A stretch of 64,000 bases of DNA, taken from positions 1,798,001 to 1,862,000 of the forward strand of contig NZ_AP024651.1 in the NCBI RefSeq assembly GCF_019977295.1, read 5' to 3'. Both the position numbers and the translations under genes were made by a program. Positions 55,516 through 64,000 of the stretch are shown piece after piece. Positions within the stretch are counted from its first letter, which is position 1. Each line of letters opens with the position of its first letter. The notes beneath the pieces were generated by a model. It did not search any database and had not been told where the DNA came from. It saw nothing but the letters and a program-made list of their open reading frames with translations. The DNA comes from Arthrobacter sp. StoSoilB20. Lineage in GTDB: Bacteria > Actinomycetota > Actinomycetes > Actinomycetales > Micrococcaceae.

Positions 55516-56565
55516 ATGAGCAGGCGTGTACTTGTCCTTGCCCACACAGGGCGGGAAGAATCGCTCCGCGCAGCGTGGGATGCCTGTACGCAACTGCATT
55601 CCTCAGGGCTGGTTCCTGTGCTGCAGAAGTCCGAACTGGCCGATATTGAACGGTTTTTCGGAGCGTTGGATACACCAATCGAGATCCTGAACGACCACGT
55701 CAATCTTGAAGACGTGGAGCTGGTGATGGTGCTGGGTGGGGATGGAACCATACTTCGCGCCGCGGAGCTGGTCCGGGAAGTGGACGTCCCGATGCTGGGC
55801 GTGAACCTGGGCCATGTTGGCTTCCTCGCGGAGAGCGAACGCGCAGACCTCGCCCAAACGGTGGAGTGGATCGCAAGCAGGCAGTACACGGTGGAAGAAC
55901 GCATGACCATCGACGTCCAGGTCTGGGTGAAGGGCCAAAAGATCTGGCACACCTGGGCGTTGAACGAGGCTGCCATTGAAAAGGCCAACCGGGAGCGCAT
56001 GCTGGAAGTTGTCACGGAGGTGGACGAACGCCCCTTGACGTCCTTTGGCTGCGACGGCGTAGTCCTGGCAACCCCCACGGGTTCCACCGCCTACGCTTTT
56101 TCTTCCGGGGGGCCGGTGGTGTGGCCTGAGGTGGAGGCCTTGGTGATCGTTCCGATCAGCGCCCATGCCCTCTTTGCCAAGCCTTTGGTGGTCTCTCCGA
56201 GGTCCAAGCTGGCCGTGGAAATCATGAACCGCACCGAAGCCCTTGGAGTCCTCTGGTGCGATGGGCGCCGTTCGGTGGATCTTCCTCCAGGGGCACGTGT
56301 GGAAGTGACGCGTTCGGCCACTCCGGTGCGACTGGCACGTACCCACAAAACTCCGTTCTCTGCCCGCCTGGTCCGCAAGTTTGAGCTGCCAATCCATGGC
56401 TGGCGGGGTCCGGCTCCCCGGACCGGGGAAGTCCATACCGGCCCCATCCCGGTCATCCGCACCCTTTCGCCGGCTCCGTTGCCCAGTCCCCGGGATGTAG
56501 ACAGCCCGCGGGATGCAGATGGTCCCCGGGACGGTGACCTTTCCGATCCCACGAATGCGAAGTGA
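55516..56565 (+). CDS. nadK: NAD kinase
   Basis: A 349-residue enzyme that makes NADP from NAD and ATP or polyphosphate. The GGDGT motif is in VLGGDGTILRAAEL, followed by LGVNLGHVGFLAE and ATPTGSTAYAFSSGGP. The catalytic core ends near residue 295. The remaining 50 residues are a Pro/Arg/Asp-rich tail with a PRDxD motif repeated three times (SPRDVDSPRDADGPRDGD), another sign of short-repeat growth in this genome. It starts 12 bp after tlyA and ends 3 bp before recN. Confidence 0.95.
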   Translation: MSRRVLVLAHTGREESLRAAWDACTQLHSSGLVPVLQKSELADIERFFGALDTPIEILNDHVNLEDVELVMVLGGDGTILRAAELVREVDVPMLGVNLGHVGFLAESERADLAQTVEWIASRQYTVEERMTIDVQVWVKGQKIWHTWALNEAAIEKANRERMLEVVTEVDERPLTSFGCDGVVLATPTGSTAYAFSSGGPVVWPEVEALVIVPISAHALFAKPLVVSPRSKLAVEIMNRTEALGVLWCDGRRSVDLPPGARVEVTRSATPVRLARTHKTPFSARLVRKFELPIHGWRGPAPRTGEVHTGPIPVIRTLSPAPLPSPRDVDSPRDADGPRDGDLSDPTNAK

Positions 56566-56568
56566 ACC

Positions 56569-58308
56569 ATGCTTGAAGAACTCCGAATCCGTGACCTTGG
56601 CGTCATTACCGATGCCGCCCTGCCGTTGGGCCCTGGCCTGAGCGTCGTCACCGGCGAAACCGGTGCGGGTAAGACCATGGTGGTGACCGCCGTCGGGCTC
56701 CTCCTTGGTGCCCGATCAGATGCCGGTGCCGTCCGCAGCGGGGCCAAGTCAGCCTCCGCCGAGGCGGTGTTGAAGCTAGATCCCACACACAGTGCCGTTG
56801 AACGTGCCAGGGAAGCCGGCGGCGAGGCCGAAGAGTTCGACGGCGTTGCCGAGCTCCTGCTCGCCCGTACCGTGGGTGCCGATGGGCGCAGCCGTGCTTA
56901 CGTTGGCGGCCGCGCGGCACCTGTGGGGGTCCTGGCCGAGTTGGGCGAGAGCCTGGTGGTTGTCCATGGGCAGTCGGACCAGATCCGACTCAAGAGTTCC
57001 ACGGCGCAGCGGCATGCTTTGGACCGTTTCGCAGGTGCGCCCCTCGCCAAGGCCCTGGGGGAGTACCAGGAGCTGTACAGCCACTGGAAGTCGATCCAGT
57101 CAGAGCTTGAAACTCTCCGCAGTGAAGCGCGGGAGCGGTTGCGCGAGGCCGAATCCCTGGAGGCAGCCCTCAAAGAGATCGATGAGGTGGATCCGCAGCC
57201 CGGCGAGGACGAGACACTCAAGGCGGAGGCCGTGAAGCTTGCCAACGTCGAAGAGCTGAGGCTGGCCGCCGCCGCTGCCCACGAGTCCCTCATTGCGGAG
57301 GAATTCGGGGATGCCGGCGATGCAACAACCATGGTCGATGCCGCCAAGCGGACCCTGGAGCACGTGGCAGAGCACGACGAAGAGCTGCGGTCCGCCGCTG
57401 CCCGGCTTGCAGAAGTCGGGTTCCTGCTCAACGACATTGCTACGGAGCTGTCCAGTTACCAGGCCGCCTTGGACACGGAGGGCCCGGAGCGGCTGTCCGA
57501 GATCGAGGAACGCCGTGCTGCCCTTGCCAAGCTGATCCGCAAATATGCCCCCAGTATCGACGAAGTGCTGGAGTGGGCAGTAACCGCCCGGGCCCGTTTG
57601 GATGAGCTGCAGGACGACTCCAGCCGTATCGAATCCCTCGACGCCGAAGTTGCTTCCACTGAGGCAACCCTTCGCAAGCAGGCTGCGGCCATCTCCAAAG
57701 CGCGGATCAAGGCAGCCAAGGACCTTTCGGCGCGTGTCAGCGCGGAGCTGAAGGCCCTGGCCATGGCCGATGCCACGCTGGTCATTGAGGTCGATGGCAC
57801 CGGACCGTTGGGTCCATGGGGCACCGACGAGATCGCCTTCCTCCTCCAGCCGCACTCCGGGGCTCCGGCACGGCCGTTGGGCAAGGGCGCTTCCGGCGGT
57901 GAACTGTCCCGGGTGATGTTGGCCATCGAAGTGGTGCTGGCCGCCGTGGATCCCGTCCCGACGTTCGTGTTCGACGAGGTGGACGCGGGCGTGGGCGGCA
58001 GGGCCGCCGTCGAAATCGGCCGGAGGCTTGCCATGCTTGCCCGGCACGTCCAAGTGCTGGTGGTGACGCACTTGCCGCAGGTTGCTGCGTTCGCCGATCA
58101 GCACATCCGCGTGACAAAAACGTCCGTGCGCGGAGCTGACGGGAAAACCACCACCGGTTTCACCTCCAGCGATGTCCAACTCCTCAGCGACGATGAGCGC
58201 GTCAAGGAGTTGGCCCGCATGCTGGCCGGCCAGGAGGACTCCGAGTCGGCACAGGCGCACGCACAGGAATTGCTCGACGACGCGAAGCTGCTTCCGCAGC
58301 GCGCCTAG
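56569..58308 (+). CDS. recN: DNA repair protein RecN
   Basis: A 579-residue SMC-like ATPase for double-strand break repair. The N-terminal Walker A is VTGETGAGKTMVV. A central coiled coil follows (about 160-380, RSEARERLREAESLEAALKE), and the C-terminal ABC signature and Walker B are ASGGELSRVMLAIEVVL and TFVFDEVDAGVGG. The length is normal. The C-terminus (DAKLLPQRA) lies in the first copy of a 17-bp tandem repeat that continues past the stop. Confidence 0.96.
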   Translation: MLEELRIRDLGVITDAALPLGPGLSVVTGETGAGKTMVVTAVGLLLGARSDAGAVRSGAKSASAEAVLKLDPTHSAVERAREAGGEAEEFDGVAELLLARTVGADGRSRAYVGGRAAPVGVLAELGESLVVVHGQSDQIRLKSSTAQRHALDRFAGAPLAKALGEYQELYSHWKSIQSELETLRSEARERLREAESLEAALKEIDEVDPQPGEDETLKAEAVKLANVEELRLAAAAAHESLIAEEFGDAGDATTMVDAAKRTLEHVAEHDEELRSAAARLAEVGFLLNDIATELSSYQAALDTEGPERLSEIEERRAALAKLIRKYAPSIDEVLEWAVTARARLDELQDDSSRIESLDAEVASTEATLRKQAAAISKARIKAAKDLSARVSAELKALAMADATLVIEVDGTGPLGPWGTDEIAFLLQPHSGAPARPLGKGASGGELSRVMLAIEVVLAAVDPVPTFVFDEVDAGVGGRAAVEIGRRLAMLARHVQVLVVTHLPQVAAFADQHIRVTKTSVRGADGKTTTGFTSSDVQLLSDDERVKELARMLAGQEDSESAQAHAQELLDDAKLLPQRA

Positions 58309-58360
58309 TCCCGCAGCGCGCCTGCTCCCACAGCGCGCCGGGTCCGGAGCGTGCCCAGTC
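58294..58360 (+). repeat. 17-bp tandem repeat spanning recN stop codon
   Basis: Copies of CCGCAGCGCGCCTAGTC start at 58294, 58311, 58328 and 58345 with rising divergence. The first encodes the last recN residues and stop; the others are non-coding. Confidence 0.85.
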
Positions 58361-58496
58361 CCGGGCTGGAAGGGCCAAGGCAAGTGGGAGCACCATCACA
58401 TTGGCACACCAAATCCCGTACAGCTCTTGCTTGGAATGCGGTGGTGAGCAACTATTGACCATTTGGGGAATCCGAACAGACGCTTGGAAGGCGTAA

Positions 58497-60245
<1,749 letters not shown>

Positions 60246-60273
60246 AACGCAAGTACTAACGAAGGACGGCGCG

Positions 60274-60936
60274 ATGCCCGGTATTTCTGAAACCCCCCGC
60301 ACATCAAGGCAGGTTTCGGACATGCCGAGCCCGCGCCGTCTTTTGTCCACCAGCAAGGTCTACGAGGGCCGCATCTGGGACGTTGTCAGCGATTCCTTCC
60401 AGCTCAGTGACGGCACTGACACCCTGGTTCGCGATTACATCGACCACCCCGGCGCTGTAGCGGTGTTGCCCATGAACGTGGATGGCGAGATCCTGTTGCT
60501 GAAGCAGTACCGCCATCCTGTCGGCATGGATCTATGGGAGATTCCCGCGGGGTTGCTCGATGTTGAAGGCGAGGACTTCGTGGTGGGCGCTGCCCGCGAA
60601 TTGGCCGAGGAGGCTGACCTCAAGGCGGCTACGTGGAACGTCCTGGTGGACTTCTTCAATTCGCCGGGTTCATCGAGTGAGGCCGTCCGAATCTACCTGG
60701 CACGGGGCCTCAGCGACGTTCCCGCAGCGGACCGGCATGTCCGCACGGATGAAGAAGCCGAAATTGAACTGCATTGGGTGCCGCTCGAGGACGCAGTCCA
60801 GGCGGTGCTGGAGGGCCGCTTGCACAATCCGTCGGCTGTGCTGGGCATCCTTGCCGCTGCAGCTGCAAAGGCTGATGGTTTTACGGGCCTTCGTCCCGCC
60901 AACGCGCCGTGGCCGGCACATCCGAGCCAGCGCTGA
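60274..60936 (+). CDS. ADP-ribose pyrophosphatase-type Nudix hydrolase
   Basis: A 220-residue Nudix protein. The box is at about residues 95-118 ([20 protein letters not shown] then EADL), and the preceding [20 protein letters not shown] is typical of ADP-ribose pyrophosphatases (NudF-like, and mycobacterial Rv1700). The Pro-rich [17 protein letters not shown] follows. It hydrolyses ADP-ribose to AMP and ribose-5-phosphate, preventing toxic accumulation. It lies 28 bp after pyrG and 2 bp before xerD. Confidence 0.9.
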   Translation: MPGISETPRTSRQVSDMPSPRRLLSTSKVYEGRIWDVVSDSFQLSDGTDTLVRDYIDHPGAVAVLPMNVDGEILLLKQYRHPVGMDLWEIPAGLLDVEGEDFVVGAARELAEEADLKAATWNVLVDFFNSPGSSSEAVRIYLARGLSDVPAADRHVRTDEEAEIELHWVPLEDAVQAVLEGRLHNPSAVLGILAAAAAKADGFTGLRPANAPWPAHPSQR

Positions 60937-60938
60937 GT

Positions 60939-61898
60939 ATGGCCGAGGCCCCCACCCGTACCCCCAACGGAATTGATCGCGCAGTCACCGACTACCTGCA
61001 ACACGTTGGCGTGGAACGCGGCCTGGCACCGAACACCCTTGCGGCGTATCGGAGGGACCTTGCCCGGTACTCCAATTTCCTGCTCGGACAGGGAGTACAG
61101 CGGCCAGGCGACATTACCCGTCACCATGTGACGGCCTTCGTCCAGGCGTTGTCTGATGGCAGCGACGGCGCCGCTGTCCTGGGTGTCCGCTCGGCTGCAC
61201 GGACTGTGGTGGCAGTGCGTGGACTCCACAAGTTTTGGGCGTTGGAAGGAACTACGACGGCGGACCCCGCCAGCGATGTTCACCCGCCCATGCCAGGCAA
61301 GCGGCTTCCGAAAGCAATCAGCGTTGGCGAAGTGACGCGCATCCTGGAAGCTGCCGGTTCCGATAGCCCCACCGGACTGCGGGACCGCGCGTTGCTTGAA
61401 TTCCTCTACTCCACCGGTGCCCGCATCAGTGAGGCCGTTGGGCTGGACGTTGACGACGTCTCGCTCCAGGACACCGGTGGTGACCCTTCAATCGTGAGGT
61501 TGTTCGGCAAGGGCTCCAAGGAGCGGCTGGTGCCGTTGGGATCCTACGGTGCCCGCGCCGTCGGAGCCTATGTTGTCCGTGGCCGGCCCTTGCTCGCTTC
61601 CAAGGGCAAGGGAACGCCGGCGCTGTTCCTGAACGCCCGGGGTGGCCGGATCAGCAGGCAGAGTGCGTGGACCATCCTCAAGGCTGCCGCCGACAAAGCG
61701 AACATCACCAAAGACGTCTCGCCGCACACCCTGCGTCATTCCTTTGCCACGCACCTGTTGGAAGGCGGGGCGGACGTCAGGGTGGTACAGGAACTGCTGG
61801 GGCACGCGTCGGTAACCACCACGCAGGTGTACACCTTGGTTACGGCGGATACGTTGCGCGAAGTCTATGCGGCAGCACATCCAAGGGCCTTGGGATAA
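60939..61898 (+). CDS. xerD: Tyrosine recombinase XerD
   Basis: A 319-residue recombinase that with XerC resolves chromosome dimers at dif. The N-terminal SAM-like domain is [20 protein letters not shown], and the catalytic residues are Arg in [12 protein letters not shown], Lys in [13 protein letters not shown], HxxR in [15 protein letters not shown], His in [15 protein letters not shown] and the Tyr nucleophile in QVYT. ATG 60939 was chosen, as it is 2 bp after the Nudix stop; an in-frame GTG at 60909 lies inside the Nudix gene. No dif site was seen nearby. Confidence 0.93.
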   Translation: MAEAPTRTPNGIDRAVTDYLQHVGVERGLAPNTLAAYRRDLARYSNFLLGQGVQRPGDITRHHVTAFVQALSDGSDGAAVLGVRSAARTVVAVRGLHKFWALEGTTTADPASDVHPPMPGKRLPKAISVGEVTRILEAAGSDSPTGLRDRALLEFLYSTGARISEAVGLDVDDVSLQDTGGDPSIVRLFGKGSKERLVPLGSYGARAVGAYVVRGRPLLASKGKGTPALFLNARGGRISRQSAWTILKAAADKANITKDVSPHTLRHSFATHLLEGGADVRVVQELLGHASVTTTQVYTLVTADTLREVYAAAHPRALG

Positions 61899-61926
61899 CC
61901 CCGGACAGCGTTGCCTGTTCTCCGTG

Positions 61927-62697
61927 CTAGCCGAGGACGTTCAGCGTCAGTTCCACGGCGTCGACGAAAAGTGCCAGGAGCGAGGTTCCCAAGCCTGCCA
62001 CCAGCAGGAGGCCCGGATGCGCCAGGCCCACCACAACACGCTTGAGCCGGGGCCTGCCCTTGAGGAATTTCTTGGGAACCCGAGTCTTCAGCGGTACCTG
62101 CCGCCACCCCCGCAGCCGGCGCAGGAACCATGCACAGCGCACAATGAAGGCCATCCACAGGATGGACAGAACCAGCGGAACAGCGGCCAGCATCAGGTTG
62201 AACCCCAACGCTGTGACTTCCTTTTCTGAATCGCCTATCAGGGTCTGGACCGTGGTGGAGATGGAGGCGCTCATCACCACAGAGGCGGCCCACACCATGA
62301 ACGCGGCCACCAGCGCCAGGAACCTCACAAAAAAGTGGCCAAGGACTGTTGCGTCCACCGCCCGCAGATGACTTCTAGGCGTGGCATGCAGGACCACGAG
62401 CGTTGAGACCAGGGTGGGCAGCGCAGCCATGAGGACCAGCAAGTACCAGGTCCATCCGGCAAGGTCCACCACTTCGTCCAACACGATCAGCCCGGACCAG
62501 AGGAGCGTCCAGGCCCATCCGGTGTAGAGCGGGTGGGCTACAAGCCATCGGGGCAGCCAGGCATCCTTTTCCGGCGTCGGTTGGCGGGTGGATTCAACAG
62601 CAGCCAGGCCACCTTTGGCGTCGTCGTCGATCTGCGGCCCGGCAACGTCGTCGACGGCGGCTGCAGCAGCCCGCGCGTCACCCCCACCTTCACTCAT
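61927..62697 (-). CDS. Integral membrane protein, unknown
   Basis: A 256-residue protein. The first 45 residues are acidic and Ala-rich (disordered). About five hydrophobic helices follow (LYTGWAWTLLWSGLIVL, WYLLVLMAALPTLVSTLVVL, VRFLALVAAFMVWAASVVM, LMLAAVPLVLSILWMAFIV, GLLLVAGLGTSLLALFVDA), with a basic loop RRLRGWRQVPLKTRVPKKF. No family was recognised. It is convergent with xerD at 28 bp and divergent from the Nudix gene at 62754. Confidence 0.82.
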   Translation of the reverse strand: MSEGGGDARAAAAAVDDVAGPQIDDDAKGGLAAVESTRQPTPEKDAWLPRWLVAHPLYTGWAWTLLWSGLIVLDEVVDLAGWTWYLLVLMAALPTLVSTLVVLHATPRSHLRAVDATVLGHFFVRFLALVAAFMVWAASVVMSASISTTVQTLIGDSEKEVTALGFNLMLAAVPLVLSILWMAFIVRCAWFLRRLRGWRQVPLKTRVPKKFLKGRPRLKRVVVGLAHPGLLLVAGLGTSLLALFVDAVELTLNVLG

Positions 62698-62740
62698 GGG
62701 CTCACTGTAGCAATGGCCGCCGCGGCAGGGGAGATCAGGT

Positions 62741-62746
62741 TAAGGT
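62741..62746 (+). promoter_or_regulatory. -10 hexamer of leaderless third Nudix gene
   Basis: TAAGGT, 7-nt spacer, ATG at 62754. Confidence 0.55.
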
Positions 62747-62753
62747 AGGCAGC

Positions 62754-63260
62754 ATGACTGCAGCCCATGTGACCTTGTGCTTCCTTCTCCGCGACGGCAT
62801 CGATGGCGAAGATGTCCTGCTGGGGACCAAGAAGACCGGTTTTGGCCTGGGCAAGGTAGTAGGCGTCGGCGGGCATGTTGAGTTGGGGGAGACTGCTGCG
62901 CAAGCTGCCTGCCGTGAGGTCATGGAAGAGATCAACGTCGTAGTAGCGGCCAAGGACCTGATACCGGCCGGCACTGTTGACTTTGTGTTTCCGGCCAGGC
63001 CGGAGTGGAACATGGCCACCACAGTATTCCTGACCCGCGTATGGGAAGGGGATCCATCGGAGAGCGATGAGATCGCCCCTGCGTGGTTCCCCGTAGCGCA
63101 GCTTCCCGTAGACAGGATGTGGGCCGACGCCGAACACTGGTTGCCTGCCATGATCGCCGGGCAGCGTATTGCCGTGCGCGTGGCGTTGGCGGCGGATAAC
63201 GAAAATGTTGCTGACGTCCACACCATTGACTGGGTGGATCCCCAGTCCAGACACGCTTAA
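62754..63260 (+). CDS. MTH1-like Nudix hydrolase
   Basis: A 168-residue protein with the Nudix box at about 40-62 (GGHVELGETAAQAACREVMEE then INV). LLGTKKTGFGLGKVVGVGGH before it and WPxADEHW-like DRMWADAEHWLPAMIAGQ after it resemble MTH1-type enzymes that hydrolyse oxidised purine nucleotides. The substrate is inferred only. The third Nudix hydrolase of the window, it is unrelated in position to the others. It precedes the 43-bp repeat and the citrate synthase gene, which is convergent. Confidence 0.87.
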   Translation: MTAAHVTLCFLLRDGIDGEDVLLGTKKTGFGLGKVVGVGGHVELGETAAQAACREVMEEINVVVAAKDLIPAGTVDFVFPARPEWNMATTVFLTRVWEGDPSESDEIAPAWFPVAQLPVDRMWADAEHWLPAMIAGQRIAVRVALAADNENVADVHTIDWVDPQSRHA

Positions 63261-63329
63261 AAGCCAGTCCCGACAGGCCTAACAGCCTGTCCCAACAGTC
63301 TTAAAAGCCAGCCCGGGCAGGCTTAATAG
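63257..63329. repeat. Imperfect 43-bp direct repeat after Nudix gene
   Basis: CTTAAAAGCCAGTCCCGACA at the end of the Nudix gene recurs as CTTAAAAGCCAGCCCGGGCA about 43 bp later, with related CAGCCTGTCCCAACAGTC between. Confidence 0.7.
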
Positions 63330-63331
63330 AG

Positions 63332-63373
63332 CGACGCCGGACCGGTCACCTTTCGGTGACAGGCCCGGCGTCG
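63332..63373 (-). terminator. Terminator of citrate synthase gene
   Basis: CGACGCCGG (63332-63340) pairs with CCGGCGTCG (63365-63373), with inner GTCACC/GGTGAC and a 4-nt loop. Confidence 0.8.
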
Positions 63374-63399
63374 TACGTCTTGGTGCGCGACAGCAAGTG

Positions 63400-64000
63400 T
63401 CAGGGGACGTGCCGCTCTTCCGGTCCGTTGTATTCGCTCAGCGGACGGATGAGGGAGTTGGAGGCTACCTGTTCCATGACGTGGGCGGTCCAGCCGGTGA
63501 TGCGGCTGGCGACGAACAGCGGGGTGAACGTCTGGGTGTCGAAGCCCATCAAGTGGTACGTGGGGCCTGCCGGGTAGTCGAGGTTCGGCTTGATGGCCTT
63601 GGCCTCATCCATGGCCTGTTCCAGTCCGTTGTACAGGCCCAGGAGTTCAGGCCGTCCGTAGTGGGCGATCATCTTGTCCAGGGCGGCTTTCATGGTGGGC
63701 ACGCGGGAGTCGCCGTGCTTGTAGACACGGTGTCCGAAGCCCATGACTTTCTTCTTTTGGGCCAAGGCGTCTTCCATCCATGCCTTGGCGCGGGTGGCCG
63801 CTTCTTCGAGGGATTCTTCGCTGCGGATGCCGATTTCGTCAAAGGTGTGCATGACGGCTTCGTTGGCGCCGCCGTGCAGCGGCCCCTTCAAAGCGCCGAT
63901 GGCTGCGGTCACGGCGGAATGCAGGTCCGAGAGCGTGGAGGTGACCACACGGGCGGTGAAGGTGGAAGCGTTGAAGGAGTGCTCGGCGTACAGGATCATG
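63400..64000 (-). CDS. prpC: Citrate / 2-methylcitrate synthase (N-terminal part outside window)
   Basis: The 199 C-terminal residues of a citrate synthase-fold enzyme; the frame runs off the window. ILYAEHSFNASTFTARV contains the His of the oxaloacetate site, LKGPLHGGANEAV the second His, and VMGFGHRVYKHGDSRVP the third; the catalytic Asp would be in GFDTQTFTPLF. Actinobacterial homologues with this NGPEERHVP-type end are usually bifunctional 2-methylcitrate/citrate synthases of propionate metabolism. The choice between prpC and gltA is from memory and uncertain. Confidence 0.88.
   Translation of the reverse strand, partial: MILYAEHSFNASTFTARVVTSTLSDLHSAVTAAIGALKGPLHGGANEAVMHTFDEIGIRSEESLEEAATRAKAWMEDALAQKKKVMGFGHRVYKHGDSRVPTMKAALDKMIAHYGRPELLGLYNGLEQAMDEAKAIKPNLDYPAGPTYHLMGFDTQTFTPLFVASRITGWTAHVMEQVASNSLIRPLSEYNGPEERHVP

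Overview
The window is a high-GC actinobacterial chromosome segment. The 16S rRNA gene, the mostly leaderless or AGGAGG-led genes, PriA in place of a dedicated HisA, and the gene order all point to the Micrococcaceae, most likely Arthrobacter or Paenarthrobacter. The assignment is from memory of the 16S and of gene order; no database was searched. Gene order follows the conserved actinobacterial backbone infC-rpmI-rplT-trmH / pheST / argCJBDFRGH / tyrS / TPR protein-HAD-small protein-tlyA-nadK-recN / pyrG-Nudix-xerD. Accessory genes and repeats sit between these blocks.

Layout. 1-3.5 kb: end of priA, an SseB-like protein, an MFS transporter and a convergent DUF1844 protein. 3.5-7 kb: the translation cluster infC (rare ATT start), rpmI, rplT (fused to an extra C-terminal domain) and a SpoU/TrmH rRNA methyltransferase. 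7-13 kb: CDF transporter, MFS, MutT-type Nudix, an SOS-box-linked radical SAM protein, pyrrolidone-carboxylate peptidase, a SIMPL protein and a small HExxH membrane protein. 13-17 kb: pheST behind a candidate leader ORF and hairpin. 17-20 kb: an accessory stretch with a secreted V8-like protease behind a long inverted repeat, tandem duplicated lipoproteins and gene fragments. 19.8-25.8 kb: a Sfp-type phosphopantetheinyl transferase, an M1 metallopeptidase and a Pls/PosA-type single-module NRPS. This is the best candidate for an unexplored biosynthetic system.

25.9-36.9 kb: quinone oxidoreductase, fatty-acid desaturase, then the complete arginine operon argCJBDFRGH with ArgR-box-like sequence before argC and argG. 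37-43.9 kb: a mycothiol-dependent-isomerase-like protein, a 32-bp tandem repeat array, divergent alkylation-repair glycosylases (Ada-AlkA fusion and AAG), a HelD-like RNA polymerase-associated ATPase and tyrS. 43.9-51 kb: a repeat-rich 1.5-kb spacer with two rRNA promoters, then 16S-23S-5S with no tRNA in the spacer. 51.3-58.3 kb: TPR protein with a long Arg/Asp-rich repeat domain, HAD phosphatase, repeat-bearing small protein, tlyA, nadK, recN. 58.5-64 kb: pyrG, ADP-ribose-type Nudix, xerD, a membrane protein, a third Nudix hydrolase and the C-terminal end of a citrate/2-methylcitrate synthase.

Two themes recur. Many genes have a TAnnnT -10 hexamer 6-8 nt before the start codon, so they are probably read from leaderless mRNAs. 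Short direct tandem repeats, from 9 to 210 bp, have expanded in gene ends and spacers, suggesting active slippage in this genome.
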